Shown: positions 62,884 through 64,000 of the stretch, piece by piece | Layout of the letters: each line of letters opens with the position of its first letter | Position numbering within the stretch: position 1 is the first letter of the stretch | Source: Streptomyces sp. HNM0575 | GTDB lineage: Bacteria > Actinomycetota > Actinomycetes > Streptomycetales > Streptomycetaceae | DNA length: 64,000 bases | Assembly: GCF_012726265.1 (NCBI RefSeq) | Contig: NZ_JAASAG010000002.1 | Span: forward strand, 372,001-436,000 | Direction of reading: 5' to 3' | Translations under genes and position numbers: made by a program | Notes under the pieces: model-generated | The model's input: only the letters and a program-made list of their open reading frames with translations | Database searches by the model: none | What the model was told of the DNA's origin: nothing

Positions 62884-64000
62884 CTAGACGAACGCGCTCA
62901 CCACCGCCGCCACCGCGAAGCCCGCCACCGACAGCACGGACTCCAGGACCGTCCAGGACTTCAGGGTGTCCCGCTCGGAGATGCCGAAGTACTTGGAGAC
63001 GATCCAGAAGCCGCCGTCGTTGACGTGCGAGGCGAAGATGGAGCCCGCGGAGATCGCCATGATGACGAGGGCGACGTGCGGCTGCGAGTAGTCGCCGGAG
63101 GACAGCAGCGGAGCGACGATTCCGGCCGTGGTGACGATCGCCACGGTGGCCGAGCCCTGTGCGACGCGCAGCACCAGCGAGAGCAGGTACGACAGCACGA
63201 TGACGGGCAGCCCCGCGTCGCCGAAGGTGTCCGCGAGCGCCTGCGCGACGCCGCTGCCGTCCAGCACCGCGCCGAAGACGCCGCCGGCGCCGACGACCAG
63301 CAGGATGTTGCCGATGGGCTTCAGCGAGGACGTGGAGACGGTCTCCAGCGACTTGCGCGACCAGCCGCGCTTCAGGCCGAGTTGCCAGTACGCCAGCAGC
63401 AGCGCGATTGTCAGCGCCACGAAGGGGTGCCCGAAGAACTCGATGACGGAGCGCGGAGTCGAGGGGTCCAGCGCGATCGACGAGAACGTCGCCAGCAGGA
63501 TCAGCAGCAGCGGGGTGCCGATGATGCCGAGCACCACGGCGAGCGAGACGGGCCGCTCGGTGGCGACCCCCGCCGCCTTCTGCTCGGCGGCGACGGCCGC
63601 CTTGGCCTCGTCCGCCGCCTCGACCATGTCGTGCGGCACCTCGACGAAGAGGCGGTTGCCGATCCACGCCGCGTACGCCCATGCCGCCAGCACCGCCGGG
63701 ATGCCCGTGACGACGCCCATCAGGATGATCCAGCCGAGGTCGACCTTCAGCAGTCCCGCGGCGGCCACCGGCCCCGGGTGGGGCGGCAGGAACGCGTGCG
63801 TCATGGACAGGCCGGCGAGCAGCGGCATGGAGTAGAGGATGATCGACTTTCCGGAGCGCTTGGCCGCCGCGTAGACGATCGGCGCCAGCACGAAGATGCC
63901 CACGTCGAAGAAGACGGGGATGCCGAAGATCAGGCCGGTCAGGCCCATGGCCAGCGGTGCGCGCTTCTCCCCGAAGAGGGCCAGCAGCCTGCTGGAGAGC
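62884..64000 (-). CDS. GntP-family gluconate:H+ symporter, partial
   Basis: The last about 371 residues of a polytopic permease; the N-terminus lies beyond position 64000. The frame is open to the window edge and upstream residues (GEKRAPLAMGLTGLIFGIPVFFDVG) match the family. Membrane segments alternate along the sequence, with VLRVAQGSATVAIVTTAGI and ASHVNDGGFWIVSKYFG as GntP signatures. The family takes up gluconate and related sugar acids with protons. An intracellular loop of Glu/Ala-rich residues (about 135-160 of this part) is present. Whether a gluconate kinase or regulator lies upstream cannot be seen. Confidence 0.93.
   Translation of the reverse strand, partial: LSSRLLALFGEKRAPLAMGLTGLIFGIPVFFDVGIFVLAPIVYAAAKRSGKSIILYSMPLLAGLSMTHAFLPPHPGPVAAAGLLKVDLGWIILMGVVTGIPAVLAAWAYAAWIGNRLFVEVPHDMVEAADEAKAAVAAEQKAAGVATERPVSLAVVLGIIGTPLLLILLATFSSIALDPSTPRSVIEFFGHPFVALTIALLLAYWQLGLKRGWSRKSLETVSTSSLKPIGNILLVVGAGGVFGAVLDGSGVAQALADTFGDAGLPVIVLSYLLSLVLRVAQGSATVAIVTTAGIVAPLLSSGDYSQPHVALVIMAISAGSIFASHVNDGGFWIVSKYFGISERDTLKSWTVLESVLSVAGFAVAAVVSAFV

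Overview
The window is GC-rich (about 70-73%) with strong third-position GC bias, frequent GTG starts, GGAGG-type ribosome sites and GTGA/ATGA gene overlaps. A WhiB-like regulator, DUF397/XRE and PadR/ABC pairs, an SPFH/RHH pair, a DasR-type operator before a GH18 chitinase and a Tad pilus locus all point to an actinomycete, most likely Streptomyces or a close relative. It is mostly ordinary chromosome: I see no transposase, integrase, tRNA, rRNA, CRISPR array or secondary-metabolite cluster. The right end cuts a GntP-family permease.

Layout. 0.1-9.4 kb is a core housekeeping block: SPOR-like small protein, GntR/UTRA regulator, YchF, DUF6542 membrane protein, IspH, XseA-XseB, a nitroreductase, a DUF4245 protein and class II fructose-1,6-bisphosphatase GlpX. 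9.5-19.6 kb: GNAT acetyltransferase, TetR regulator with a clear operator, SGNH hydrolase, WhiB-like protein, DUF1707 protein, two unrelated fumarases (class I then class II), DUF402 protein and a methyltransferase. 19.6-30.3 kb is signalling and stress: a GAF-PP2C-HATPase phosphatase, AhpD without AhpC or OxyR, an ANTAR-only mini-protein, SPFH-RHH, a PadR-ABC-FtsX operon, and an XRE-DUF397 pair. 30.5-40.4 kb: DUF2319-type membrane hydrolase, AI-2E family transporter, secreted transglycosylase with a long structured leader, PIN-PhoH, cis-prenyltransferase, aldo/keto reductase, HIT protein.

40.6-46.9 kb is a polymorphic-toxin island read on the minus strand: SseB-like protein, WXG/ESX-like protein, a 1559-residue RHS protein with a type VII-like N-terminus and a lower-GC C-terminal tip, and a lower-GC likely immunity gene. 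47.6-58.4 kb is a Tad pilus locus on the minus strand: zinc-ribbon protein, CpaB, a CpaE joined in frame to a TadE-like pseudopilin, TadE, CpaF, TadB, TadC, Flp pilin, TadG-like protein, a lipoprotein and an OmpA-domain protein. 58.6-64 kb: divergent Nramp-like transporter, secreted GH18 chitinase under a DasR-type site, secreted trypsin-like protease and the partial gluconate permease.

The most unusual points are the CpaE-TadE fusion that keeps a prepilin cleavage motif at the junction, the RHS toxin tip and its partner of unknown family, palindromic repeat elements carried inside coding sequence, a multi-hairpin leader before the transglycosylase gene, and several perfect palindromes next to regulators. 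Function calls rest on motifs read by eye; no database search was possible.
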